DNA of 59,767 nucleotides from Clostridiales bacterium (GTDB lineage: Bacteria > Bacillota > Clostridia > Oscillospirales > Oscillospiraceae). A program made the translations under genes and the position numbers. Of this stretch, positions 29,256-38,559 are shown piece after piece. The stretch's first letter is position 1, and every line of letters starts with the position of its first letter. The notes under the pieces are model-generated. The model did no database searches, was not told the origin of the DNA, and saw only the letters and a program-made list of their open reading frames with translations. The stretch lies in assembly GCA_004555205.1 (NCBI GenBank), contig SFIY01000010.1:1-59767 (forward strand), in the 5' to 3' direction.

Positions 29256-31247
29256 TTATACCTCAACGGCGGTATGCTTCTTATTGCTCACATACTGGTA
29301 GATCACGACCGCCGCCACAGCGACAAAGCCGATGATATCGGTCAGCGTTTCGGGTACCATCATACACAGACCGCCTGCCATCAAAGCCAGACGCAGCACC
29401 ACGGGAACCTTACGGAACAGGTGGCCGTTCAAGGCCGCAGCCACGCCGAACAGGCCCAGCAGCGCGCTCAAGGCAATCTGCACCACCTGATACCATCCGG
29501 TGACACCCTCTAAGAGCATGGCGGGGTTGTATGCGAAGATATACGGCACAATAAAGGCCGCTATCGCCAGCTTTGTGGCGGTGATACCTGTCTTCATTGG
29601 GTTAGACTTGGCAATGGCGGAGCCGGCATAAGCCGCCAGAGCCACGGGCGGTGTAATATCAGCCACGATGCCGAAGTAGAACACAAAGAAATGTGCCGCT
29701 ACTGCAGGGAAGCCCAACTGAGTCAGAATGGGCGCGCAGGTAGAAGCCATGATGCAGTAGTTGGCGGTAGTGGGCACGCCCATACCGAGAACAATGCAGC
29801 AGAGCATGGTCAGCACCAGGCCGATAATGGTAGCATTACCTGCCACGGAGACAATACCGTTGATCAGGATAGATGCCAAACCGGTCACGGTGATGCAGCC
29901 GGCGATGATACCGGCCATGGCGCAGGCGCAGGCCACAGTGATGGCGCCGCGGGCGCCGGCCTCCAGCGCCTCCAGGATTTTCTTTAGGGTGATGCGATTT
30001 TTCGGATTCAGTGCACCCACTACGATGGTGGCCACAATGGACAGGGCCGCCGCCGTCTGGATGGTGCGGGTGTTGGAGGACACCAGCCACACCAGCAGCA
30101 CCAGCGGGATCAGCAGATAGATCTGGCTGATCAGATCCTTCAGCTTGGGAAGCTGCTCCTTGGGGATGCCCTTCAAGCCCAGCTTCTTGGCCTCCAGATG
30201 GACGGCGATGAAAATGCCGGCGAAGTACAGAAGGGCGGGCAGAATGGCCTTGACGGCCACCTCCGCGTAGGGGATGTCAATATACTCCGCCATCAGGAAG
30301 GCGGCTGCACCCATGATAGGGGGCATGATCTGGCCGCCGGTAGAGGCGGCCGCCTCCACGGCTGCGGCAAACTCCGGCTTGTAGCCGGTCTTCTTCATCA
30401 TGGGGATGGTCACGGAGCCGGAGCCCACGGTGTTGGCCACGGACGAGCCGGAGCACATACCCTCCAGCGCGCTGGCCACCACGGCCACCTTGGCCGGGCC
30501 GCCGGAGAAGCGTCCCACCACGGCATTGGCCAACTGCACGAAGTAGTCACCGATGCCGGTGCGCTCCAGAAATGCGCCGAAAATGATGAACAGGACGATA
30601 AATTTATAGCACACATTTATCGGCGTGCCGATGACGCCGGAGGTGGTGTAGAACAGCTTAAAGACCACATTTTTCAGCGCCTGATAAAAGTCAGGGTTAT
30701 AGCTGAGCTGATTATAGAAGGTGTAGACCAGCAGCGCACCTACCACACACAGAATGGGGATACCCACGCAGCGGCGGCACAGCTCCGCCAAAATCAGGAT
30801 GCCGATCACACCGATGACCACATGGATCGGTTCAATACGGGTCGCCAGCTTGATAATAGGCAGTGCGTTGATGGCAAAATAGAAGAAACAGGACGAACCT
30901 GCCACCATCAGCACAATGTCATACCAGGGCATGGAATTGACCTTCATACTGCCCTTCTTGGCAGGGTAGGCCAGGTAGCCCAGGACAACAATGCAGCCCA
31001 AAAACAGCGTCAGCCGCACTTCGGGCAGCGCGGTGGAAAACAGCGTCATGCCTATGCAGTACAAAGAGAAAATGGCCATGATCGCCGTGACGATGATCTT
31101 GGGCACACCATCCCAAATGCGCGTGGCAGATTCGCGGTCATACTTGCGCATCACTTCGTCGATATCGGCGGCAATATCGTCACCGGCCACGGCGGCGGCA
31201 GTATCAACAGCCGGCGCCTGCTCGACTTTCTTCTTGAACAAGCTCAA
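29256..31247 (-). CDS. TRAP transporter fused permease, TAXI type (663 aa)
   Basis: The DctQ (small) and DctM (large) permease parts are fused, as is usual for TAXI-TRAP systems. There are about 17 to 18 membrane helices. Recognisable are LIIFGAFLERTGIGDYFVQLANAVVGR, EGMCSGSSVANTVGSGSVTIPMM, ASTGGQIMPPIMGAAAFLMAEY and LGMGVPTTANYCIMAS. It drives secondary, ion-gradient uptake of an organic acid presented by the binding protein upstream. The start is TTG 31247 with GGAGGG eight bases before it. The N-terminal 55 residues are cytosolic and acidic. Confidence 0.93.
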   Translation of the reverse strand: MSLFKKKVEQAPAVDTAAAVAGDDIAADIDEVMRKYDRESATRIWDGVPKIIVTAIMAIFSLYCIGMTLFSTALPEVRLTLFLGCIVVLGYLAYPAKKGSMKVNSMPWYDIVLMVAGSSCFFYFAINALPIIKLATRIEPIHVVIGVIGILILAELCRRCVGIPILCVVGALLVYTFYNQLSYNPDFYQALKNVVFKLFYTTSGVIGTPINVCYKFIVLFIIFGAFLERTGIGDYFVQLANAVVGRFSGGPAKVAVVASALEGMCSGSSVANTVGSGSVTIPMMKKTGYKPEFAAAVEAAASTGGQIMPPIMGAAAFLMAEYIDIPYAEVAVKAILPALLYFAGIFIAVHLEAKKLGLKGIPKEQLPKLKDLISQIYLLIPLVLLVWLVSSNTRTIQTAAALSIVATIVVGALNPKNRITLKKILEALEAGARGAITVACACAMAGIIAGCITVTGLASILINGIVSVAGNATIIGLVLTMLCCIVLGMGVPTTANYCIMASTCAPILTQLGFPAVAAHFFVFYFGIVADITPPVALAAYAGSAIAKSNPMKTGITATKLAIAAFIVPYIFAYNPAMLLEGVTGWYQVVQIALSALLGLFGVAAALNGHLFRKVPVVLRLALMAGGLCMMVPETLTDIIGFVAVAAVVIYQYVSNKKHTAVEV

Positions 31248-31289
31248 GGGGAAGCCCTCCTTTTCCTAAAATTCGTTAAAGACAGCGAG

Positions 31290-31318
31290 GACTACGGCGG
31301 AAAAGCTCCGCCGTAGTC
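31290..31318. other. Intercistronic hairpin in the TRAP operon
   Basis: GACTACGGCGGA (31290-31301) with TCCGCCGTAGTC (31307-31318); no T-tract on the minus strand. Probably a differential-expression element between the binding protein and the permease. Confidence 0.6.
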
Positions 31319-31356
31319 TTGCTGATAGCTATTTCTGTTAAGAAACCGCTTGGATT

Positions 31357-32310
31357 TTACTTGCCGGCAACGGTCATGTTGTGCTCGGCAAAGTACTTCA
31401 CAGCACCGGCATGGTAAGGCACGGAGGTGATGGAAGCGGCATACTCCAGGCTCAGCTCGCCGTACTTGGCGTGGCTGCTGACCAGGTCGGCAGCGTTGTC
31501 AAAGATGTCGGCACACAGGGCATAGATGGCGTCCTCGGACACATCGTCGCGGGCCAGAATCACGGCGCCCACACCAACCGTGGTGGTATCAGCGTCCAGA
31601 CCGTACACATCGGCGGGAATGGTGCACTTGGTATAATAGGGGGAGGAGGCCAGCAGCTTGTCAATGTGCTCATCGTCCAGAGAAACCAGAGACACAGCCT
31701 TGGTGGTGGCCAGGTCGGTAATGGCATTGGTGGGAGCGCCGGCAACGATGAACGCGGCGTCGATCTTGCCGTCCTTCAGCGCATCAGCGCTGTCGCCGAA
31801 AGACTGATAGGTGGGGTTGATGTCCTTTTCCACATCCAGGCCGTATGCGCCCAGAATGTCGACGGCGTTGAAGAACACGCCGGAGCCGGCAGCGCCGATG
31901 GACACATTCTTGCCCTTCAGATCAGCAACGGTCTTGATGCTGGGATCCACGGTAACGATCTGCACCTGCTCGGTATACAGCGCAGCCACGGTGGAGAAGC
32001 AATCGACCTTAGCGTCGAAAATGTTGGTGCCTTCATAAGCATAAGCCATAACGTCGGACTGGCAGAAAGCCAAGTCAGCATTACCGGCCTGCAGCTCTTC
32101 GATGTTCGCCTGAGAGCCGTTGCCCACCAGACCCACAACATTGATGCCGGCATTGTTGGTGGCATGCTGTGCAATCACGCTGCCGAATGCATAATAAGTG
32201 CCGGACTCACCGCCGGTGACAAAACGCAGCTTAGCAGAGCTGCCGCCGCCACAGGCGACCAGGCTCAGGGACATGACCAGAGCCAGAATCAGTGCAAGAA
32301 CTTTTTTCAT
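31357..32310 (-). CDS. TAXI-family TRAP solute-binding lipoprotein (317 aa)
   Basis: It has a lipoprotein signal with lipobox SLVACG, then a TAXI (NMT1-like) domain. The hallmark LRFVTGGESGTYYAFGSVIAQ at the mature N-terminus contains the TGGxxGTYY signature. Later landmarks are LKGKNVSIGAAGSGVFFNA and DALKDGKIDAAFIVAGAPT. It binds a carboxylate-type solute outside the cell and hands it to the fused permease encoded 109 bases downstream. Ligand unknown; glutamate and related acids are known for some TAXI proteins. Confidence 0.93.
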   Translation of the reverse strand: MKKVLALILALVMSLSLVACGGGSSAKLRFVTGGESGTYYAFGSVIAQHATNNAGINVVGLVGNGSQANIEELQAGNADLAFCQSDVMAYAYEGTNIFDAKVDCFSTVAALYTEQVQIVTVDPSIKTVADLKGKNVSIGAAGSGVFFNAVDILGAYGLDVEKDINPTYQSFGDSADALKDGKIDAAFIVAGAPTNAITDLATTKAVSLVSLDDEHIDKLLASSPYYTKCTIPADVYGLDADTTTVGVGAVILARDDVSEDAIYALCADIFDNAADLVSSHAKYGELSLEYAASITSVPYHAGAVKYFAEHNMTVAGK

Positions 32311-32366
32311 AAGTACTCTCCCTTATTTTTTATTTGTTCCGACTACGCGGACTTAGATATGTTGCT

Positions 32367-32395
32367 ATTGTATCGTATCTTCTCATATTTTGCAA
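32367..32395 (-). promoter_or_regulatory. Promoter of the TRAP-TAXI operon
   Basis: Minus strand: TTGCAA (32395-32390), 17 bp, TACAAT (32372-32367). Confidence 0.85.
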
Positions 32396-32659
32396 GTTAA
32401 AAATATAACTTTTTTCATTTTTAATCATTCCTTAATTTCAATATTTTCTCATTTTTTCGCATTTTGCTGCAATTTATATTTCATTATTTTGTGAAATGCC
32501 GTTTTTTTCGTCCGTTTTGCAGCACATCCTTCTTAAATTGCGGCTTTTGTTTTTGCTATTTTCCCTGCATTTTTTGCAACATTTCAAAAAAATCTTGCAA
32601 AATAAGCAGTATCAGGTTGTCTTTTTACGGGAAACAGCCCTTTCATGCCTCGCTGCACG
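32396..32659. other. AT-rich spacer upstream of the TAXI promoter
   Basis: T-rich on the plus strand with no credible frame, hairpin or RNA. It lies between the TAXI promoter and the thrS terminator; I see nothing else in it. Confidence 0.5.
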
Positions 32660-32692
32660 AAAAAGCACCCGCGCCTTTAGGGCGCGGGTGCT
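32660..32692 (-). terminator. Terminator of thrS
   Basis: GCACCCGCGCC (32665-32675) and GGCGCGGGTGC (32681-32691) around TTTAG; TTTTT follows on the minus strand. Confidence 0.9.
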
Positions 32693-32708
32693 GCGCGTAT
32701 ATTTCGCT

Positions 32709-34502
32709 TTACTTCTTGGCCTTGCTGTCCACGACCTCGTGCAGCATGGCGGTAAAGTCCGCCATGGACATGGCGCCCAGATCGCCGTCGGCACGGTGGC
32801 GGGGAGAGACGGTGCCGTTCTCCATATCGCGGTCGCCTACGACCACCATGTAAGGCACCTTTTCCATCTGCGCATCGCGGATCTTCTTGCCGATCTTTTC
32901 GTTGCGGTAGTCCACCTCCACGCGGAAGCCCTGCGCTTCCAGCGCCTTGGCGGCCTCGGCGCAGTAGTCGGCGGCGCGATCGGTGACAGGCAGGAAACGC
33001 ACCTGCTCGGGAGCCATCCAGGTGGGCAGTGCGCCGGCATACTCCTCGATCAAATAGGCCAAGGTACGCTCATAGCAGCCCAGGGAGGTGCGGTGAATGA
33101 TGTAGGGCAGCGCCTTTTCACCGTTTTCATCGATATAGTACATACCGAAACGCTGTGCCAGCAGCATGTCGATCTGGATGGTGACCAGCGTATCCTCCTT
33201 GCCGTACACATTGTGGTACTGGATGTCCAGCTTGGGGCCGTAGAAAGCGGCCTCGTCAATGCCGATCTCATACTTCACATCCAGATCATCCAGAATCTGG
33301 CCCATGACGCGCTGGGCCTCCTCCCACTGCTCAGCCGTACCCTCATACTTGTTGTTGGGGTTGGCGGGATCCCACTGGGAGAAGCGGAAGGTGCACTTAT
33401 CCAGCATACCCACGGTGCCCAGGAAGTACTTGGCCAGCTCCAGGCAGCCCTTGAACTCCTCCTCCAACTGATCGGGACGCAGCACCAGATGGCCCTCGGA
33501 AATGGTGAACTGGCGGACGCGGATCAGGCCGTGCATCTCGCCGGAATCCTCGTTGCGGAACAGGGTGGAGGTCTCGCCCAAACGCATGGGCAGGTCGCGG
33601 TAGGAACGCTGCCGGTTCAGGTAGACCTGATACTGGAACGGGCAGGTCATGGGACGCATGGCAAAACATTCCTTGGTTTCATCATACGGATCGCCCAGAA
33701 TGAACATGCCGTCCAGATAGTGGTCCCAGTGGCCGGAGATTTTATACAGGTCGCGCTTGGCCATCAGGGGCGTCTTGGTCAGCAGATAGCCGGCCTTCTG
33801 CTCCACATCTTCCACCCAACGCTGCAGCAGCTGCACTACGCGAGCACCCTTGGGCAGCAGGATGGGCAGGCCCTGACCGATGGAATCCACGGTGGTGAAA
33901 TACTCCAGATCGCGGCCCAGCTTGTTATGGTCGCGCTTCAGCGCTTCCTCACGCTGCTTGAGATACTCGTCCAGCTCGTCCTTCTTGGGGAAGGCCACGG
34001 CGTAGATACGCTGCAGCATCTTACGGTTGCTGTCGCCGCGCCAGTAGGCGCCGCAGCACTGGGTCAGCTTGATGCCGTTGCCCTTGATGCGGCCGGTAGA
34101 ATCCAGATGGGGACCGGCGCACAGATCCACAAATTCGCCCTGACGGTAGAAGCTGATCACAGCGTCGGCGGGCAAATCATTGATCAGCTCCACCTTGTAA
34201 GGCTCGTCCAGCTCCTCCATGAACTTAATAGCCTCCTCGCGGGGCAGCTCGAAGCGCTCCAGCTTCAGCTTCTCCTTGCAGATCTTGCGCATTTCCGCTT
34301 CCAGCGCGGCGATGTGCTCCTGCGTGAAGTTGAAGGGCGCGTCAAAGTCATAGTAGAAGCCGCTGTCGATACTGGGGCCGATGGCCAGCTTCACTTCCGG
34401 GTACAGACGCTTGACAGCCTGCGCCAGCACATGGGAACAGGTATGCCAATAGGTCTTGCGGTAGTCCTTGTTTTCAAAGGTGTACAGGTTTTCTTCAGAC
34501 AT
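32709..34502 (-). CDS. thrS: Threonyl-tRNA synthetase, short form (597 aa)
   Basis: It charges tRNA-Thr. The editing (SAD) domain comes first, with WHTCSHVLAQAVKRLYP and later VDLCAGPHLDSTG, which supply HxxxH and Cys/His metal residues. The class II catalytic core has motif 2 in GLIRVRQFTISEGHLV (from the FRNEDSGEMHGL region) and MRPMTCPFQ. The C-terminal anticodon-binding domain ends DYRNEKIGKKIRDA. The N-terminal TGS domain of typical 640-residue ThrRS is absent: the protein starts about 20 residues before the SAD domain. The ATG at 34502 has GGAGG eight bases upstream, so this is not a start-choice artefact. A T-box leader controls it. Confidence 0.96.
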   Translation of the reverse strand: MSEENLYTFENKDYRKTYWHTCSHVLAQAVKRLYPEVKLAIGPSIDSGFYYDFDAPFNFTQEHIAALEAEMRKICKEKLKLERFELPREEAIKFMEELDEPYKVELINDLPADAVISFYRQGEFVDLCAGPHLDSTGRIKGNGIKLTQCCGAYWRGDSNRKMLQRIYAVAFPKKDELDEYLKQREEALKRDHNKLGRDLEYFTTVDSIGQGLPILLPKGARVVQLLQRWVEDVEQKAGYLLTKTPLMAKRDLYKISGHWDHYLDGMFILGDPYDETKECFAMRPMTCPFQYQVYLNRQRSYRDLPMRLGETSTLFRNEDSGEMHGLIRVRQFTISEGHLVLRPDQLEEEFKGCLELAKYFLGTVGMLDKCTFRFSQWDPANPNNKYEGTAEQWEEAQRVMGQILDDLDVKYEIGIDEAAFYGPKLDIQYHNVYGKEDTLVTIQIDMLLAQRFGMYYIDENGEKALPYIIHRTSLGCYERTLAYLIEEYAGALPTWMAPEQVRFLPVTDRAADYCAEAAKALEAQGFRVEVDYRNEKIGKKIRDAQMEKVPYMVVVGDRDMENGTVSPRHRADGDLGAMSMADFTAMLHEVVDSKAKK

Positions 34503-34537
34503 ATGCAAATCCTCCTTTAATATGGGGGTGGGTATAA

Positions 34538-34796
34538 AAAATCCTCACCCCTGATCGGTTTCAGGGGTGAGGTAAAATCACTTTACTCCACGGTTCCACC
34601 CTGCTTACGGCCTGCGCCGTCGCTCGTGTTCTCTGTAACGGGAGAAGTCCGTCCCAGTCTACTTGTGTTACCGTTCGGTGGGCAGCTCGGAGGTGGTGGC
34701 ACTTGTCCGCTTCGTCATCAGCACCCTTGCAGCAAAATGGGCGCCTCTCTGTGATGCTCCGCAGACGGCTTCCTCGTCAACGCATTTCAAATTACC
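34538..34796 (-). promoter_or_regulatory. T-box leader (tRNA-sensing) of thrS
   Basis: On the minus strand the leader contains the T-box core AGGGTGGAACCGTGG (34602-34588), close to the AGGGTGGNACCGCG consensus, followed by a terminator stem CCTCACCCCTGA/TCAGGGGTGAGG (34543-34572) and TTTTTT. Uncharged tRNA-Thr should favour the antiterminator and allow thrS transcription. Two adjacent ACC triplets in GCCACCACCTCC are candidate specifier codons; I could not fold Stem I to prove which. This explains the whole 333-base gap together with the promoter. Confidence 0.9.
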
Positions 34797-34800
34797 AATT

Positions 34801-34829
34801 AGTATAAACCGCTTTTTCGCCCTTGTCAA
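34801..34829 (-). promoter_or_regulatory. Promoter of T-box-thrS
   Basis: Minus strand: perfect TTGACA (34829-34824), 17 bp, TATACT (34806-34801). The -35 box lies six bases beyond the HAD gene stop. Confidence 0.9.
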
Positions 34830-34835
34830 TGGGTT

Positions 34836-35474
34836 TTACCGCACTTTTTCCCGCAGCTCGGCAACACTGTCCACGATCGTCACCGCGCCGCTTTGCACCA
34901 GATGCGCACGGCTGCGAAAGCCCCAACTGACGGCGATCAGCTCCAGTCCTGCGTTCTTCGCTGTGGCCACATCCACCTCGCTGTCGCCTATATAAGCGGC
35001 ATTTGCCCTGTCCGCGCCCAACACATCCAGCGCGTGGTACACCATATCCGGGGCCGGTTTGCGCGGCAATCCCGCTTCACCGAAGGCCGGAATCCCCGGA
35101 AAGAAACGTGCCGCCAGCTCCTTTACCGCGCCGTCGGGCTTATTGGAAACGATGGCCACCTTACAGCCGTTCCCCTGCAGCTCCTGCAGCAGGGCCGTGA
35201 TACCCTCATACGGTGCGGTTTTGATGCAGGAATGGGCAGCGTAATAGGATTTATATGCCGAAAAAATCGCTTCAAAATCCGGCGTCGCCTCCCCTTGCGG
35301 CAGGCAGCGGGCGATCAGATCTCTTGCGCCGTTGCCGGTGGCGTCCCTGACACGCTGCGTATCGCAGGCAGGGCAGCCGTACAGGGCCAGCGTATGATTG
35401 ACCGCATCGCGCAAATCGGCAATGGTATCCAAAACCGTACCGTCCATATCGAATAAACAGGTCTTATATGTCAT
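34836..35474 (-). CDS. HAD-superfamily phosphatase, phosphoglycolate-phosphatase-like (212 aa)
   Basis: HAD motif I is TCLFDMDGTVLDT (nucleophile Asp and acid/base Asp), motif II is in KVAIVSNKPDG, the motif III Lys lies before GLPRKPAPDMVYHAL, and motif IV is YIGDSEVDVATAKNAG. A helical cap domain sits between motifs I and II, so it is subfamily IA. It likely removes phosphate from a small metabolite such as phosphoglycolate or pyrophosphate. The ATG at 35474 has GGGAGG upstream. Its own promoter is at 35505-35533. No dedicated terminator is visible before the thrS promoter. Confidence 0.9.
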   Translation of the reverse strand: MTYKTCLFDMDGTVLDTIADLRDAVNHTLALYGCPACDTQRVRDATGNGARDLIARCLPQGEATPDFEAIFSAYKSYYAAHSCIKTAPYEGITALLQELQGNGCKVAIVSNKPDGAVKELAARFFPGIPAFGEAGLPRKPAPDMVYHALDVLGADRANAAYIGDSEVDVATAKNAGLELIAVSWGFRSRAHLVQSGAVTIVDSVAELREKVR

Positions 35475-35504
35475 AGGTACATCCTCCCTTTTTACTTTCG
35501 ATCG

Positions 35505-35533
35505 ATGATACCACAGGCTGCGGCAAAATGCAA
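35505..35533 (-). promoter_or_regulatory. Promoter of the HAD phosphatase gene
   Basis: Minus strand: TTGCAT (35533-35528), 17 bp, TATCAT (35510-35505). Confidence 0.65.
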
Positions 35534-35542
35534 ACATGACAA

Positions 35543-35573
35543 GACCGGCCTGCGCGCATTGCGCAGGCCGGTC
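35543..35573 (-). terminator. Terminator hairpin after the APC permease gene
   Basis: A perfect 13-bp stem, GACCGGCCTGCGC (35543-35555) with GCGCAGGCCGGTC (35561-35573); only a short T-tract follows on the minus strand. Confidence 0.65.
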
Positions 35574-35600
35574 CGTTATGACAGGGTCAGGAAGCGTGTG

Positions 35601-36938
35601 TTACGCTTTCTTGCCGCCTTTGAAGAACGCGCCGATGATCTCGATCACCACGAACACGATCAGGTAATAGACCACATTCATCTTGTGGGAGTAGATGGCG
35701 GCAAAGACCATGAACAAAGAGCACAGGATGGCCAGCACGGGCATGACGCCGCGGCGGAAGCCGGACAGATCCTTGCGCTTCATCAGGGCGATGTAAATGG
35801 GGATATACAGCGCATACAGGGTGATGATGGGCAGCTCGGAGGAGTCGAACTTGAAGGGGCCGAAGCCCTCCATGATGGCGCCGCCGTAGAAGTACAGCAG
35901 CCACAGGGAACTGACAAGCAGGCCGAACACGGCGGAGTTGGTTGCCATGTTGGTGGCGGGGTCAACATTCTTGAACAGGGCCAGCTTGGGGCTGTCGCTC
36001 TCATTGGCCAGATCGAACATGCCGCGGGTAACGGCCATGGTCAGACCGTTGCAGGTGCCCCAGCAGGAGATCACGACGAACACAAAGATCAGCGCGCCGC
36101 CGACCTGACCGAAGATGTTCTGGAAGGCCATCTTGGCACCGGCCTCGCCGCCGGCCATCATGACCTCGGACTCCACAGCGCCGGCCAGACCGATGTAGTA
36201 GATCACATACACGATGGCCACGATGATCGTACCGATCAGCAGGGCGCGGGGCAGATTCTTCTTGGAATCCTTCAGCTCAGTGCCGATGGAAGTGGCGCAG
36301 ATCCAGCCTTCAAAGGCAAAGGCCAGGGACACAATGGCGCCGAACAGGCCCTCGGTAAAGGGCATCTCCGTGACAACATTGGAGAAGTTGAAGCTGGTCA
36401 TGCCGTTGGTCAGGCCGACGATGGTGCCGACAATGGCCATCAGCAGCAGGGGGATCAGCTTGATGATGGTGGTGGAGACCGCGAACTTACCGGCCAGCTT
36501 GGGTGCCAGAGCGTTCATGGCGTAGGTAACGACCATAAACACACCGGCCAGCATCATGGTACGGCCGCCGACCACGGCGTCCTCCCAGCCCATCAGTACG
36601 CCAAAGTAGCGGGCGGGCAGCCAGCTCAGCACAGCCACCAGAGAGGGATAGTAGATCACGGACATGAACCAGCCCACATAGTAGCTGTAGGTCTTGCCGC
36701 AGGAGGCCTTGGCAAAGCCCACCAGGCCCTCCACGCCCTCATGGCTCTGGGCCACGATACCGAATGTGCAGGCGCTGATGATCATGACAACGCCCATGAT
36801 GATGAATGCCAGGATACCGACACTGAGATTGCCGCCCGTCTTGGTCAGGACAGCCTCTGCCTTGAAGAAAATGCCGGAACCGATGACTGTGCCTACCACC
36901 AGTGCAATGGCGACAGGCAGGTTATACCGTTTTTCCAT
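35601..36938 (-). CDS. APC-superfamily amino acid permease (445 aa)
   Basis: A twelve-helix amino acid/polyamine/organocation permease. The first helix carries the substrate-backbone loop VVGTVIGSGIFFKAEAVL, and the sixth-helix region FEGWICATSIGTEL holds the family Glu/aromatic signature. It most resembles the LAT/SteT-type exchangers of Bacillota (heteromeric-like L-type transporters), but the substrate is not determinable. RBS AAAGGAAAG precedes the ATG. The promoter is at 37007-37035 and a hairpin follows the stop. Confidence 0.9.
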   Translation of the reverse strand: MEKRYNLPVAIALVVGTVIGSGIFFKAEAVLTKTGGNLSVGILAFIIMGVVMIISACTFGIVAQSHEGVEGLVGFAKASCGKTYSYYVGWFMSVIYYPSLVAVLSWLPARYFGVLMGWEDAVVGGRTMMLAGVFMVVTYAMNALAPKLAGKFAVSTTIIKLIPLLLMAIVGTIVGLTNGMTSFNFSNVVTEMPFTEGLFGAIVSLAFAFEGWICATSIGTELKDSKKNLPRALLIGTIIVAIVYVIYYIGLAGAVESEVMMAGGEAGAKMAFQNIFGQVGGALIFVFVVISCWGTCNGLTMAVTRGMFDLANESDSPKLALFKNVDPATNMATNSAVFGLLVSSLWLLYFYGGAIMEGFGPFKFDSSELPIITLYALYIPIYIALMKRKDLSGFRRGVMPVLAILCSLFMVFAAIYSHKMNVVYYLIVFVVIEIIGAFFKGGKKA

Positions 36939-37006
36939 AGTTCTTTCCTTTCTTGCTTTCCTAAATCATGGATGGTTTGTTTTTCTTTTAACAATCTACA
37001 TCCGCA

Positions 37007-37035
37007 AGTATACTATGCCTTTTGAGTAGTTTCAA
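37007..37035 (-). promoter_or_regulatory. Promoter of the APC permease gene
   Basis: Minus strand: TTGAAA (37035-37030), 17 bp, TATACT (37012-37007). The 350-base gap 36939-37288 holds this promoter and the ychF terminator; I see nothing else. Confidence 0.8.
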
Positions 37036-37175
37036 GCCCTAATTTCACTCGGAAAGTAGAAATTCACCGAATGGTTTTGTGTATTTTGAATAAATTGTTC
37101 TTCTCGTCCGTCCCCGTCATTCTTCTCCGCGTTTGTTATTTTTTCAATTCAGCAGCGATCGCTTTCCTTAAAAGA

Positions 37176-37208
37176 TGCAAGAGAACGCCCCTTATGAAGG
37201 GCGTTCTC
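37176..37208 (-). terminator. Terminator of ychF
   Basis: GAGAACGCCC (37181-37190) pairs with GGGCGTTCTC (37199-37208); on the minus strand TTGCATCTTTT follows. It is about 80 bases beyond the ychF stop. Confidence 0.65.
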
Positions 37209-37288
37209 CATCTCATATTGCACGCACTCCCGTACGCTCTGCCTATTTGCCGGCACCGCGCAGATCACGATACCGACCGCACCGCTCC

Positions 37289-38398
37289 TTACACATTGAA
37301 GCGGAAGTAAATCATGTCGCCGTCCTTGACCACATATTCCTTGCCCTCGCTGCGCAGCAAGCCCTTTTCCTTGGCGGCATTGACGCTGCCGCAGGCGATC
37401 ATTTCGGCAAAGTTGATGGTTTCGGCGCGGATGAAGCCGCGCTCAATATCGCTGTGGATCTTACCGGCGGCCTGCGGCGCCTTGGTGCCCTTGCGGATCG
37501 TCCAGGCACGGCACTCATCCTTACCGTAGGTCAGGAAGGAAATCAGGCCCAGCAGGTCATAGGAGCACCGGATCAGGCGGTCCAGACCGGACTTCTCAAT
37601 ACCCAGCTCCTCAAGGAACATGGCGCGGTCTTCCTCGTCAAGCTCAGCAATATCCTGCTCCAGCTTGGCGCAGATGGGCAGCACCTGTGCGCCCTCTTTT
37701 TCGGCCCGCTCTGCCACCAGCTTAAAGTAGCGGTTGCCGCTCTGGTCGGCAAAGCCGTCCTCATCCATATTGGCGGCATAGATGACGGGCTTGAGGCTCA
37801 GCAGATCGGCGGAGGCAATCAGCGCCATATCCTCGTCGCTGCAGGCAAAGGTACGGGCGGATTGGCCGGCATTGAGATGCTCGGCCAGCGCCTTGAACAC
37901 CTCGACCTCGCGCAGGAACTTCTTGTCGCCCTTGGCGGCCTTGGCGGCCTTTTCCACACGGCGATTCACCATTTCAAGGTCTGCCATCACCAGCTCCAGA
38001 TCAATACATTCTATATCACCCAGCGGATCCACAGGCACATTGGTGCCGGCATCGGCCACCACATGCATGATGTTCTCGTCGTCAAAGCAGCGCACCACAT
38101 GGACAATGGCATCGGTGCGGCGGATATTCTCCAAAAACTTGTTGCCCAGACCCGCACCCTGCGAGGCGCCCTTCACCAAGCCGGCAATGTCCACAAACTC
38201 GATGACGGCGGGGGTCTTCTTGTCCGGCTCATACATCTCTGCCAGCTTGTCCAGCCGCTCGTCCGGTACGGCCACCACGCCCACATTGGGCTCGATGGTG
38301 CAAAACGGATAGTTGGCGCTCTCTGCGCCGGCATTGGTAATGGCGTTGAACAAAGTAGACTTGCCCACATTGGGCAGGCCGACGATACCTAATTTCAT
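37289..38398 (-). CDS. ychF: Redox-regulated ATPase/GTPase YchF (369 aa)
   Basis: An Obg-family P-loop NTPase that binds ribosomes and prefers ATP. It has the P-loop GIVGLPNVGKSTLFNA, the switch II motif FVDIAGLVKGASQGAGLGNKFL, and NMDEDG in place of the GTP-specific NKxD, which agrees with ATP preference. A coiled-coil insert lies in the middle, and the C-terminal TGS domain ends HSDIERGFIRAETI to YVVKDGDMIYFRFNV. Length is normal. RBS GGGAGGA precedes the ATG, and the promoter is at 38433-38461. Confidence 0.96.
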   Translation of the reverse strand: MKLGIVGLPNVGKSTLFNAITNAGAESANYPFCTIEPNVGVVAVPDERLDKLAEMYEPDKKTPAVIEFVDIAGLVKGASQGAGLGNKFLENIRRTDAIVHVVRCFDDENIMHVVADAGTNVPVDPLGDIECIDLELVMADLEMVNRRVEKAAKAAKGDKKFLREVEVFKALAEHLNAGQSARTFACSDEDMALIASADLLSLKPVIYAANMDEDGFADQSGNRYFKLVAERAEKEGAQVLPICAKLEQDIAELDEEDRAMFLEELGIEKSGLDRLIRCSYDLLGLISFLTYGKDECRAWTIRKGTKAPQAAGKIHSDIERGFIRAETINFAEMIACGSVNAAKEKGLLRSEGKEYVVKDGDMIYFRFNV

Positions 38399-38432
38399 AA
38401 AGGAAGTCCTCCCTGTTGTATTCTAAATCGGT

Positions 38433-38461
38433 ATTTTACCATTTTCGTACGAAAAGTGCAA
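38433..38461 (-). promoter_or_regulatory. Promoter of ychF
   Basis: Minus strand: TTGCAC (38461-38456), 17 bp, TAAAAT (38438-38433). Confidence 0.8.
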
Positions 38462-38499
38462 GATGACAGGTAAAGAAATGTGCCGCTGCGGCGCAGCGG

Positions 38500-38528
38500 T
38501 TGCCACGGAGAGAGAAATGTGCTATGAT
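38500..38528 (+). promoter_or_regulatory. Promoter of the Sel1-repeat gene
   Basis: TTGCCA (38500-38505), 17 bp, TATGAT (38523-38528), 31 bases before ATG 38560. Confidence 0.75.
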
Positions 38529-38559
38529 AGCATATCATTTGTCGAATGGAGGCGCACCT

